DNA from: Hybos culiciformis
Taxonomy: Eukaryota > Arthropoda > Insecta > Diptera > Hybotidae
DNA: 64,000 nucleotides
Assembly: GCA_964007475.1 (NCBI GenBank)
Contig: OZ023274.1
Span: 58,920,076 to 58,984,075, forward strand
Direction: 5' to 3'
The position numbers and the translations under genes are program-made. Of the stretch, positions 54,356-64,000 are shown piece after piece. Numbering within the stretch: the stretch's first letter is position 1; every line of letters begins with the position of its first letter. The notes below the pieces were generated by a model. That model did no database searches. It was not told the origin of the DNA and saw only the letters and a program-made list of their open reading frames with translations.

Positions 54356-55389
54356 AACCCAAAATAAATATGTAGTTAACATTTTAAAAAATTCAAAGTT
54401 TTTAGAAGATCAATACAAAAACTTAAATTACAAGTATAAATTTTGGTATTCAACAATAAGTTGACACTTTCAACAATAATTTGACACTTTCAACAGTCAG
54501 CCTAATAAACATAATTATTTTCTTCGTGGGAAAACATTCAAAATAAGAGTAAATGTACTTAATGTGTAAGATTGATTGTATAAAAATAATTAATTTTTTT
54601 TTTTTGGTATACCGAAATCGATATTGATATCAGTACCGAAATACTGATTTTAAAGAATCTCATCGGTACTTAAAAGAAACCCTAACTCCAGGTGCAATTA
54701 ATTTTTTTTTGTTTTGAGATTTCAAAATTATCGTTTTTTAATTCTATTTTCTGTACCTGTTTCCCAAGGAGCTATATACGGTATCAATAAAAATGCGATT
54801 TTAGCAAAAATATAATATGTATAATCATAAATTATTATTTTTTTTAATTGATTGCAACAAGGAAGGAAGCAAATTGTAACTCTTGAAGCACCAGGACGAG
54901 TATAACAAAAATTTTGCATGAGTGCAGTTAGATGTACCATTTAATTTTATAGGATCTTCAAACCATGGATTTTCTAAAAAAAAAACTGCTTTAAGTTTTT
55001 TATGTACATACCCATAATACATACCAATTTCGCTATTTTATTGAAAATTGGTAGAAAGAGCTATAAGAAACAACCTATAACTTTTGAGCTCATCTTCAAT
55101 TTGAATTTTTTTTTACCTGTATTGTTTTCTTAAATATTATGGAAACAATCTATATAATTAAAAATTAAATGCTGCTCGTTGGTAAGCGAATAGATGCTCG
55201 TAAAATTGTAAAATTCGGAAAAATGTGCTTTTTTTAGAGTGAAACAACGTTCGCGCCGGGCCGATTTTATTACCTATAACTAAGTTATTTTCTTATTGTA
55301 TACAAAATTAAATATGCAAAAGTTAATCTTACCTTGTTAATCAATTGTTTCCAACAATTGAAAATCGAGCTCAGCGTGGAAGAGGAGCT

Positions 55390-55638
55390 AAAACACACGA
55401 AGCAGTCATAGAACTGCCGACAGAAGTTTATACTTAAAAGATTTAAACTATGAAATAATAACAGTGGCTACAAATGATGGGCTGCTCAGTACAAAATGTA
55501 AATTAAAATAAAAATATTTTAATTTACATTTTGTACTGATCAGCCCATCATTTGTAGCCACTGTTATTATTTCATAGTTTAATAAATCTTTTAAGTATAA
55601 ACTTCTATCGGCAGTTCTATGACTGCTTCGTGTGTTTT
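55390..55638 (+). mobile_element. ~249-bp near-perfect palindrome (foldback MITE)
   Basis: Both arms are about 120 bp and differ only by two substitutions and one 3-nt indel. They run from AAAACACACGAAGCAGTCAT on the left to ATGACTGCTTCGTGTGTTTT on the right. The centre is TAAAATAAAAATATTTTA. High arm identity suggests a recent origin. It directly abuts the tandem array to its right. Confidence 0.85.
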
Positions 55639-55639
55639 T

Positions 55640-57030
55640 TTGTACATTTTGCGTCGGCACAACCTAACCGTACCTCCCTGCCCAAAAATTTTTCAGCTGG
55701 TAATTTTAATTTCCCCGGAGCTACCCATTAAAAAAAAAAAAAAAATCGTATATTTTGCTCCGGCAAGACCTAATCGTAGCTCCCCACCCAAACATTTTTT
55801 TTCAGGTAATATTAATTTCACCGGAGCTACCTATTTTGAAAAAAAAAAATTGTTCGTGTATTTTGCTCCAGCACGACCTAACCGTACTTCCCTGCCCAAA
55901 AATTTTTCGTCTGGTAATCTTAATTTCACCGGAGCTACCTATTTAAAAAAAAAATTGTTCGTATATTTTGCTCCGGCACGACCTAACCGTAGCTCCCCAC
56001 CCAAAAATTTTTTTTCAGGTAATATTAATTTCACTGGAGCTACCTATTTTGAAAAAAAAAAATTCTTCGTTTATTTTGCTCCGGCACGACCTAACCGTAG
56101 CTCCTCACCCAAAATTTTTTTTCAGGTAATATTAAAAAAATTTTCGTATATTTTGCGTCGGCACGACCTAACCGTAATATTAATTTCACCGCAGTTACCT
56201 ATTTCGGAAAAAAAAATTTTTTTGTACATTTTGCGTCGGCACGACCTAACAGTACCTCCCTGCCCAAAAATTTTTCGTCTGGTAATCTTAATTTCACCGG
56301 AGCTACCTATTTAAAAAAAAAAAATTTCGTATATTTTGCTCCGGCACGACCTAAACGTAGCTCCCCACCCAAAATTTTTTTTTCAGGTAATATTAATTTC
56401 ACCGGAGTTACCTATTTCGGAAAAAAAAATTTTTTTGTACATTTGCGTCGGCACGACCTAACCGTACCTCCCTGCCCAAAAATTTTTCGTCTGGTAATCT
56501 TAATTTCACCGGAAAAAAAAAAAAATTTCGTATATTTTGCTCCGGCACGACCTAACCGTAGCTCCCCACCCAAAAAATTTTTTCAGGTAATATTAATTTC
56601 ACCGAAGCTACCTATTTCTAACCGTAGCTCCCTACCCAAAAATTTTTCTGCAGGTAATATTAATTTCACCGCAGCTACCTGTTTTGAAAAAAAAATTTTT
56701 TTTCTATATTTTGCTCCGGCACGACCTAACCGTAGCTCCTTGCCTAAAAATTTTTCGGCAGGTAATCTTAATTTCACCGGAGCTACCTATTTAAAAAAAA
56801 AAAAATGTTTTTGTATATTTTGCGTTGGCACGACCTAATCGTAGCTCCCTACTCAAAAATCTTTCGGCAGGTAATATTAATTTCACCGGAGCTACCTGTT
56901 CTGAAAAAAAAAAAATTGTTTGTATATTTTGTGCCGGCACGACCTAACCGTAACTCCCTGCCCAAAAATTTTTCGGCAGGTAATCTTTATTTTAACTACC
57001 TATTTTGGAGCTACCTATTTTGGAAAAAAA
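55640..57030 (+). repeat. ~107-bp satellite-like tandem array, about 13 copies
   Basis: Each unit contains TTTTGCTCCGGCACGACCTA, ACCGTAGCTCCCCACCCAAA, a TTTTTCAGGTAATATTAATT phrase, TTCACCGGAGCTACCTATTT and an A/T run. Starts of the CCTAACCGTA motif are mostly 104-110 bp apart, with one short unit near 56160. A 231-codon open frame (55619-56314) crosses the array, but unit lengths vary in frame and the peptide only repeats itself, so I treat it as non-coding. Confidence 0.92.
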
Positions 57031-57449
57031 AATTTAGTTTTAAATAATTTGTAAACGAAAGATTTTTAAAATTAATTTGAATTTAAATTTTTCGCGCCAA
57101 AATATTTTGTTTTTATAAATGACAAATGATTATTGAGTGGACCACTAATTTTTTTGAGTATTGGAACGTCAAAAACCATGTCACTTCGATTTCGAATGTC
57201 GAATGAGTAGAATGAAAATGAATTTTTACCCCCTACAGAATTACTCAATTATATCATACAACGCGCCTAAAGAAGTATAAACTTCAATAAAATCGGAAGT
57301 AGAAGTTATCTTAGAAAAAAAAATTGTGAAATTGTGTAGAATATAAATTGTGAAAAATTAATGAACATAATTTTTATCAAATTTTTTATTAATATACGAT
57401 ATATTTTTTTAATTTTTTTTTAAAGCAATTGTAACACGAAAGATTTTAG
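57031..57449 (+). promoter_or_regulatory. Region upstream of the first recognised MSH4 exon
   Basis: This AT-rich segment must hold the upstream coding exon, the 5' UTR, or an intron of the MutS gene. Short ATG frames at 57178 and 57212 do not give an obvious donor of the required phase. I cannot assign a start codon or promoter. Confidence 0.3.
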
Positions 57450-60400
57450 ATCTACTAAGACGCCCCAATCAAGAGAAAAAATTACGCCACGAGAATCTCA
57501 TTCTTCTACAATAAATAATAATACGAACAGAACTGTCGCCAGGAATGTTATTGTCGGTAATTTAAAAATAATAAATTTTTGAAATGTAAATACATAATAA
57601 AAATTTTAGCTATTATGTTAGGACGTGGTTCTAGTCAAAGTGAATTTGGTGTTGCAATAATTGACATTAGTACACCCCTATTAGTTTTATCACAAATAAA
57701 CGATAACTATATGTACGGAAGTCTTATAACAAAACTAAGTGTGGCAGATCCTACCGAGGTAAAGTTAAATTTATATCACTTTAGAAATTGTATGTTAAAA
57801 TATTTAAATTATTTTAGATTCTTATTCCACAAATAATTTTTAATAATGGATCTAAGGCATTAGATGCCATAAGGAAACATTTCGGTGGCGTTAATATCAC
57901 ACCGTTACCAAGAAGGCATTTTAATGCAGAAGACGGATTAAATTTAATAAAAACTTATAGCACATACGAATCCAAAACATGTGTTCCCATTTTCGAAAAA
58001 AAGTAAATGTACCGAATATACCATTTTAACTATACATTTAAGGGTAAAGAAAGAAATAGGTTTTCGATTTTATATTAATTCAATTAAAAATAAATACTTT
58101 GTTGAGACAAATGTTATCTGCTTTAGTTTATTAGTTGGAATTATAGAAATAACAATCATTTTAGTTAGTGAAACTACAGATGATATACGAAAAAAGTATT
58201 TAAAATATCAAGCAATATACAGACTTTAAATATGTACAGTATATTGTGTTATGTAGTATTCTAAAAAACTACATTTGTTTAATTTATCAAACCTAGAAGA
58301 AATTCATAGCCGTTGACCAAATTCTGTTTTATAGACTAGTTGCGAATTTTTTTGCGGCCCGACGCTTCCAATTTTTTTTTTTTAAATGTAAATTCTTGTT
58401 AAATAAAACTAATTTCGAATTAAAATTTTATATTTTTTTTACTAAAATTTAACTTACTTTTTAGATACTGTATTTTAGCAGCTGCATCCGCTTTATTGAA
58501 ATATCTAAAAACAATTAAAATGATTGATTTTCTGCCGAATAGTCTTAGAATCGAATTTAAAGAAAAGCAATCAAGAATGGTTATAGGTGGGCGTTTAATG
58601 TTATTTTATTATAAGACACAATGAATTTATTACAAATTTTTGAATTTATATTTATTAGATAATGAAACCTGTTTTCGATTGGAATTATTTGCATCACATT
58701 TTAAAACAAGAGACAAAAATATAAATCTTCTAGGATTTTTAGATCATACTATAACTGCTATCGGCAAACGACATTTGAGAGCTAAAATTTTAGAGCCTTT
58801 TTGTGACATTACTGACATAAATTGTACCCAACAGGCCATCTTTGAGCTTCTATCAAATAATAATCTGCTAATGGAGTTGGATGTAAGTGAAAAAAAAATG
58901 TAAATTCAGGAAAACTATTTCGGAAGTAGAAAGAACGTCACAAAATTAATAAAATTTATAATAAAATTTGTTTCACTAAATCTATTTCCTGTAAATTTTT
59001 ATCGTATTTTTTTAAATAATGTTCTAAATAATAAGTTTAACTATCTTTCCTCTTCTACACTGTTATAATGCAAATGTATGAATTTTTTTTTTTATTATTT
59101 CTTCTTCATATATTTTTTGTATTAATTTATTAAAAATGAAATTAAAATAAGACAGTGAAGTGAAATTGTTAAATGGAATAGGTTGTAAAAATGTTCCTAT
59201 ATGTTAAATTCTTTGGAAAGTGATCATATCTGAACAAAGTAAAAATAATTTTTGGCTGTATTCAATCGCTTTAAGTTAAGTTGGTAAATCCCAATATTCT
59301 CCTTATAATTCTCGGCCTCATTTTTTTAAGACAAACATTTAATTAAATATACAAAATATAATATTACCAAGCAAGGTCGAGAATATGGATTGTATTACAC
59401 ATTATCGCTCTCGTTTAAATTTTTTTGCTTCAATTGAATTTAAAAACCATTATTTGGGAAAATAGTAAAAAAAATGTTAAAAATCAATTTGTTTTTTATT
59501 TATTTGCTTCACACTTTGGCACTGTAAATGATGTTAACTGATGTCTTTTAAAGTTGCTGAATAAAAATAATCACATAAACGATTTATTTTCGATTTCTTA
59601 GAGTAGTAATAAAATTAGTTTTTTCTATTAAATAAATACCTACTCTCACTATAAAACATAAAATTTTCGTTCCATGTTTAATTTAATTTCCTCTACTTAC
59701 ATTTAAAATTTTTAAAAAGGAAATTCAAATGAGTGGTTTATTAAGGTTTAAAGGAAATTATTAAATATCGAAAATTTATTTTCAGGAAGCTGTATTAAGG
59801 TTTTATAACGTGGACAAGATTCTTAAAACAACTATTCGAACTCAGCAAGTAAGTATAATTTTTTTTCACCAACCATGGTTGCCAACAACTTTATGAACAT
59901 TTTGTTAGATAAAGTGGTTGTTTAGATTTAAATAATCTATTCATGTATAGGAATTGAATTAAGTAAGAAAAAATATTATATTATAAATAAATAAACAGTA
60001 TTCTCAACAAACATTTGCCATATTGATTCACCTCATCTTATCCCAAAAGAAATAGAAGTAAGAAGAACGATTTGAGACATGAGAGTAGATCACCATTAAA
60101 TTAATATTCAAAGACAACCCCTCGGCAATTGCACAACGTTTTAAAATTTTTTCCTTTAATTTTTTTAATTTTTTGTTAGAATCGGGCTAGAATATGTGTA
60201 TTCGTTTTCAAATTTTTTCTTTTGTTTTATTTTTATTTTGTTGGTACCTGGTAATCACTATTTGAGTGTATTATATACCGGTCAGTTAAATTGTCTTTAA
60301 ATCAAAATATTTTTTCTTTGTTAGGCCAGTTAGACCTCCGGAGAAAACGAAACCGACAATGATTTCAGTCACCAGTCAAGCACACTAAATTATAAATAAG

Positions 60401-61164
60401 AAAAATGAAAAAAAGGTATATTCATAATACAATTTGTGCATAATCCATTGTGTATAAATCTTATATGCAATCAGAATTGTTTTGAGCTCATGTCTAGTAG
60501 TAAAAACATTTTATTCTGGCCCGGCATTATAATTTAAAATTTTGAATAAGTCCAAATGATGGAAATAGTTGACCACCACTGCATGTCCTAACTAACCGAA
60601 AAGTATTAAAGATTTTGAAACTAGGCATTTTGTAAAATTTTTTAGTCGCGGACTTATATACCATTTAAAGGGTTTATAGTCCTTGGGCGGTTTTGTCGAC
60701 GAATTTATGTCCCAGTAATTTTGGTGAACTTATGACTCCCTATACTCGGACATAAGTTCGCCGTACAAATTTAAATTTCGAAATTTCAGCTACGAACTTA
60801 TCACCCAGTATTACGTCGGACGTATGCCTCGCGGACTTATGACACAATCGGACATTTAAGAAAACTTATAATCGAAAATTGAATCTAATTATTTGTAAGT
60901 TTGTGACGGGAGCTAAAATCTCGGCAAAAGCCTCTCAGGTTTCAGGGAACTAGCATCATAAAATTTAAAAAAAACCATTAATATTAAAGTTTTTTTATTT
61001 CATATTTCGCAATATTGTATTATCTACATTAGATTGATAACATAAAAGCAGTAGATATAATGCTTAATGATGTTCTAATTTTGAAAACAAACCTTGAAAA
61101 TGTTTCGGAAGTAGCACATATTATTGAAAAAAGCAACAGCTTTGTACTACAAAAAATTCATTCC
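57450..61164 (+). CDS. MSH4: Meiotic MutS homologue MSH4, partial (5' and 3' ends missing)
   Basis: MSH4 pairs with MSH5 to form the MutS-gamma clamp that stabilises Holliday junctions and promotes meiotic crossovers. Exons are 57450-57556, 57610-57758, 57818-58002, 58465-58586, 58659-58882, 59786-59848 and 61033-61164. All are GT-AG, in phase, and give 327 codons. The opening is a S/T/N-rich linker ending VIVAIMLGRGSSQSEFGVA, which matches the family's ARG-type start of the connector domain. It is followed by LSQINDNYMYGSLITKL, RHFNAEDGL and YCILAAASALLKYL (connector), then LLGFLDHTITAIGKRHLRAK ILEPFCD at the start of the core domain. The match to vertebrate MSH4 is clear by eye, including the near-absence of an N-terminal mismatch-recognition domain. 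The first coding exon is not located. Clamp, Walker A/B ATPase and helix-turn-helix exons lie beyond 64000. Intron 6 (59849-61032) and the downstream intron contain repeats. No frameshift or stop was seen. Confidence 0.9.
60645..60860 (+). repeat. Degenerate CGGACTTATGA repeat cluster in MSH4 intron
   Basis: Phrases GCGGACTTAT, CGGACATAAGTTCGCC, GAACTTATGACTCC and GCGGACTTATGACAC recur in both orientations in a GC-richer island. It is probably a decayed foldback or tandem element. The boundaries are unclear. Confidence 0.45.
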
Positions 61165-62189
61165 GTAAGTACAAATTTTCTTTTTGTTTTTAATACATAA
61201 AGGCTGGATGCCCTTCTCTGTTCAATGCAAAAAGAAAAAAAGAAATTCGACTTTGTACAAATTGCTTTGCTCAATGTATTTCATTGTCTGTGCAATTGAG
61301 TAAATTTTTATCTTTATGATGTATGCACAAACAAATGTATATACATGATATTTGTTCTTATATTCCATTGTCTGCTCGCATAAAGTATGTACAATAAAAA
61401 AAAAAGTTTGTTCAATTGGAAATAAAACCTATAAATTGTGAAAAGTAAATTTTTTTTTATAAATATCGTGTGATTTTATAAATATACTTATTTGATTTTT
61501 TTCTTATGTCAACTAAAAATTTCGATTTTTTACTACAACTAGAAAATATAGTTGGTAAATTTATCTCTTACAACGCTTTTTTTGACATTAAGGACTGTTA
61601 GCCACCTCATTAAATCTTTTAATTTAATTAAAGCTCTTTTTTTATTCAAGAGATATAACTTTTTTATTTTGCAAGTTTTTAGCAAATAATTTTGTAGGCA
61701 TATTTTTTTCAGTATTGCCAAATACCTTATAATGTAAATACTGGTTATGTATTTATGTATTATAATGTAAATACTGGTTATGCTTATGTTTTCTAAATAT
61801 TTTGATTCAGTGCAAAATATACGCTTTGTAGTGTGTGTTTTTGTCAAAATGTAAGGGGTTGGAAAAATTGTTTATTTTATTTTTATTATTTTATATTCTT
61901 TTTTTTTTTCATAATGAAGAAATAATTTCTATAATGTAAGTTAATTGTTATGCAGAAAGTTTTATTTAAAAACAAAAAAAATATAAATTTTGAAAAGGTT
62001 TATTTATTAAAAAAAATTCATAATCACCTACATACAAAGTTTGACCTTAATAAAAATAATTGTTACTTCTTTGCACTACAGTTTTTCTTATGACAAATTA
62101 ATTCAGTTATTTTATTAAATTAAGATTGAAGACCAATATTGCTGCCTTTTATATAAAACGACCGACAATCCTTAACAATACATCAAGAT

Positions 62190-62290
62190 TAGGGCTTCTC
62201 AAACGGGATCCCGTTTTCCCGGGATCCCGGTTGTAAAATTGAATCCCGTAATCCCGGGATTTCAACCAAAAATCCCGGGATTTCCGCTTA
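62190..62290 (+). mobile_element. Solo hAT-like terminus with GGGATCCCG repeats
   Basis: TAGGGCTTCTCAAACGGGAT resembles a hAT end. It is followed by several GGGATCCCG/CCCGGGATTT motifs in both orientations. No matching right terminus was found within the window, so this is a fragment or the element is longer than what I can see. Confidence 0.5.
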
Positions 62291-62629
62291 ACTAAAAAAT
62301 ATAATAGTGATTGCACTAAATTTTAGGTTTAGGTTTATATCTAAGCTAGACAGAATTAATTAAGTGATTGCTGAATGCGGCGTACTGTTAGTATAGCGCT
62401 AAGTACAATATATAGATTATATATAGTACAATATATAGGATTCCCTTCATTATTAGTGCTATGCTTTAAACCTTTGATAAACTTTTGATGTTTATATATC
62501 GCATACTCGTAATTTCATTCACTGTTTCAGTATAAAGCCAAAATTAAAATATACAATTTTAGTATAAAAAAAACACAACCCATAAAAACAAAGTTTTTGA
62601 TATAAATCCTTTATATGCGAGGCAATTGA

Positions 62630-63000
62630 TATGAAGTTCATATAAAGGTGTGTGTGTGTGGGTGAGTATGTGATGCCAAATTATATTGTTATCGACGACA
62701 AAGTGATGTGCAAAATTTTACCTGGATTGGATACCGGAAATTGGATCTATTTTGACTTACTAAGTTTGGAGACCAGGTAGTGAAGTTTATATAAAGGTGT
62801 GTGTGTAATGCTAAAGTAAATTTCAGCTCGATTGGATACCGGGAAGTGGGTCATTTTTAGCTTTGTAAGTTTGTGGAAAGTGCGGTGAAGTCATCGACGA
62901 CAAAGCGATGTGCAAAATTTCAACACGATTGGATACCGCGAAGTGGGTCAATTTTGATTTTCTAAGTTTGTGGAAACGAAGTGAAGTCAGTATAAAGAAT
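62630..63000 (+). repeat. ~112-bp tandem repeat, three copies
   Basis: Units share GATGTGCAAAATTT, CGATTGGATACCGGGAAGTG, GGTCAATTTTGA and CTAAGTTTGTGGA. Two carry ATCGACGACAAAG and two a TATAAAGGTGTGTGTG microsatellite. They lie in the intron after the last visible MSH4 exon. Confidence 0.8.
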
Positions 63001-63465
63001 TTGAAAAATAAATAAGTGCAGTTTAATATATCTGTGGGCACATGATATAATCGCCTAAGTCGATTTTGCTACTTTTCAGGAGAGCAGTTTAAAGTTTCAA
63101 ATCCTTCCCTGAAATCGAATAATGAAGATAAATAGAACCTAGTTTGAAAAAATTGTAGTATTTTAATAATATTTTAAGTTTTTAAAAGCCAAACATGAAA
63201 ACCTTTTGTTAATTTTGAGAAATCAGTAAAATAAGGACTTAGGCTTTTATTCCTTTTTCATTATATTAGGTTAGACTTTACTAAGTCGACTTAAGCTGTT
63301 TTTCCAAAAAATTTTTTTTTATTTTTATATGCTTAAGTATAGTTAGGTTGTTATATCAAATAAAAAAAAACAACCTGTAATCAACTTAGGTTTTTATTCC
63401 AAATTTAAGGTATATAATTTTTTTTTTTAGGATTAGATCTTAATATAAAATATGTTGAAAATTAC

Positions 63466-63925
63466 GGCCCTATGAACTAGGATATGCATATATAGAATGT
63501 AAAAGCAAAAATGAACTGGAATATGTATAATAATATAAAAGAAAATGAATTACGATATAATGAAAATGAACTAGGATATAATGAAAATAAACTAGGATAT
63601 AATTAAAAAGAACTAGAGTTTAAAACCAAAATGAACTAGAATATAAAAAATCAGATTATATCAGATTATTATATCCTAGTTCATTTTCATTATATCCTGG
63701 TTCATTATTATATTCTACCAAATCCATCATCATTCTCTGCATCAGACGACCTTCCCATAACATTATTTCAATTTTTCGATCAATAATCTTAATGCTTTAG
63801 TTTCATGTTCTAATTTTTAATCGAAATTACTTTCAGATATTAGGTATATCCTAGTTCATTTTTTTTATATCCTAGTTCATTTTGATTTTTATATCGTAGT
63901 TCATTATATCCTAGTTCATAGGACC
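63466..63925 (+). mobile_element. Foldback element with ATGAACTAGGATATA tandem arms, may extend past window
   Basis: The left arm (63466-63650) repeats ATGAACTAGGATATAATGAA. The right arm (63660-63925) carries the inverted TATATCCTAGTTCATTTT units. The ends GGCCCTATGAACTAGGATA and TATCCTAGTTCATAGGACC face each other. Further forward units run from about 63938 to the window edge, so the right boundary is uncertain and no target duplication could be confirmed. Confidence 0.7.
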
Positions 63926-64000
63926 AAAAAAAAATTCAAAATGAACTAGAACATAAAATAAATAATGTTAAAATGAACTAGAATATAAAATAAATAATGT

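Noticed and set aside
55619..56314. 231-codon open frame over the 107-bp array
   Set aside because: The peptide only repeats one unit, unit lengths vary so the frame is not maintained across the array, and there is no start context or splice structure. It is best explained by stop-free tandem DNA.
58003..58229. 82-codon frame running on from MSH4 exon 3
   Set aside because: It is intron read-through past a GTAAAT donor; the family alignment resumes at 58465 with YCILAAASALLKYL.

Overview
The window looks like nuclear DNA of an insect, and a fly is plausible. It is extremely AT-rich, with long A and T runs, many TATG/CATA microsatellites, short GT-AG introns between small exons, and many non-autonomous transposons. 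Two genes lie on the + strand. No bacterial, organellar or viral genes were found.

Gene 1 (1226-47152) is a nine-exon model for a roughly 1721-residue, low-complexity, acidic protein that I cannot name. Exon 1 (1226-1394) is separated from exons 2-9 (41209-47152) by an intron of about 39.8 kb. All eight splice junctions are phase-compatible and the total coding length divides by three. The protein ends in CCILM, a possible CAAX prenylation signal. The giant intron holds no other gene I can support. It holds a hAT remnant, several MITEs, a tRNA-derived SINE-like unit, an RTE/SINE-like element expanded into a ~120-bp array, and a ~93-bp minisatellite.

The stretch between the genes (47153-57449) is densely repetitive: a MITE copy, hairpins, a foldback element with a 9-bp target duplication and a pol III-like promoter inside it, a back-to-back composite of inverted repeats, a second foldback with a perfect 76-bp palindrome, a ~249-bp near-perfect palindrome, and a ~1.4-kb array of ~107-bp repeats.

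Gene 2 (57450-61164, continuing past the window) is an MSH4-type meiotic MutS homologue. Seven consecutive in-phase exons give 327 codons covering the connector and the start of the core domain. The first coding exon was not found, and the clamp and ATPase exons lie to the right. Its introns also carry repeats, including a hAT terminus, a ~112-bp tandem repeat and another foldback at the right edge.

The most distinctive pattern is a set of four unrelated-sequence foldback elements (10.5, 49.4, 53.4 and 63.5 kb). Each has inverted arms built from short tandem repeats. Two of them have clean 9-bp target-site duplications, which points to a Mutator-like foldback class active in this lineage. I found no clear evidence of a previously undescribed protein system.
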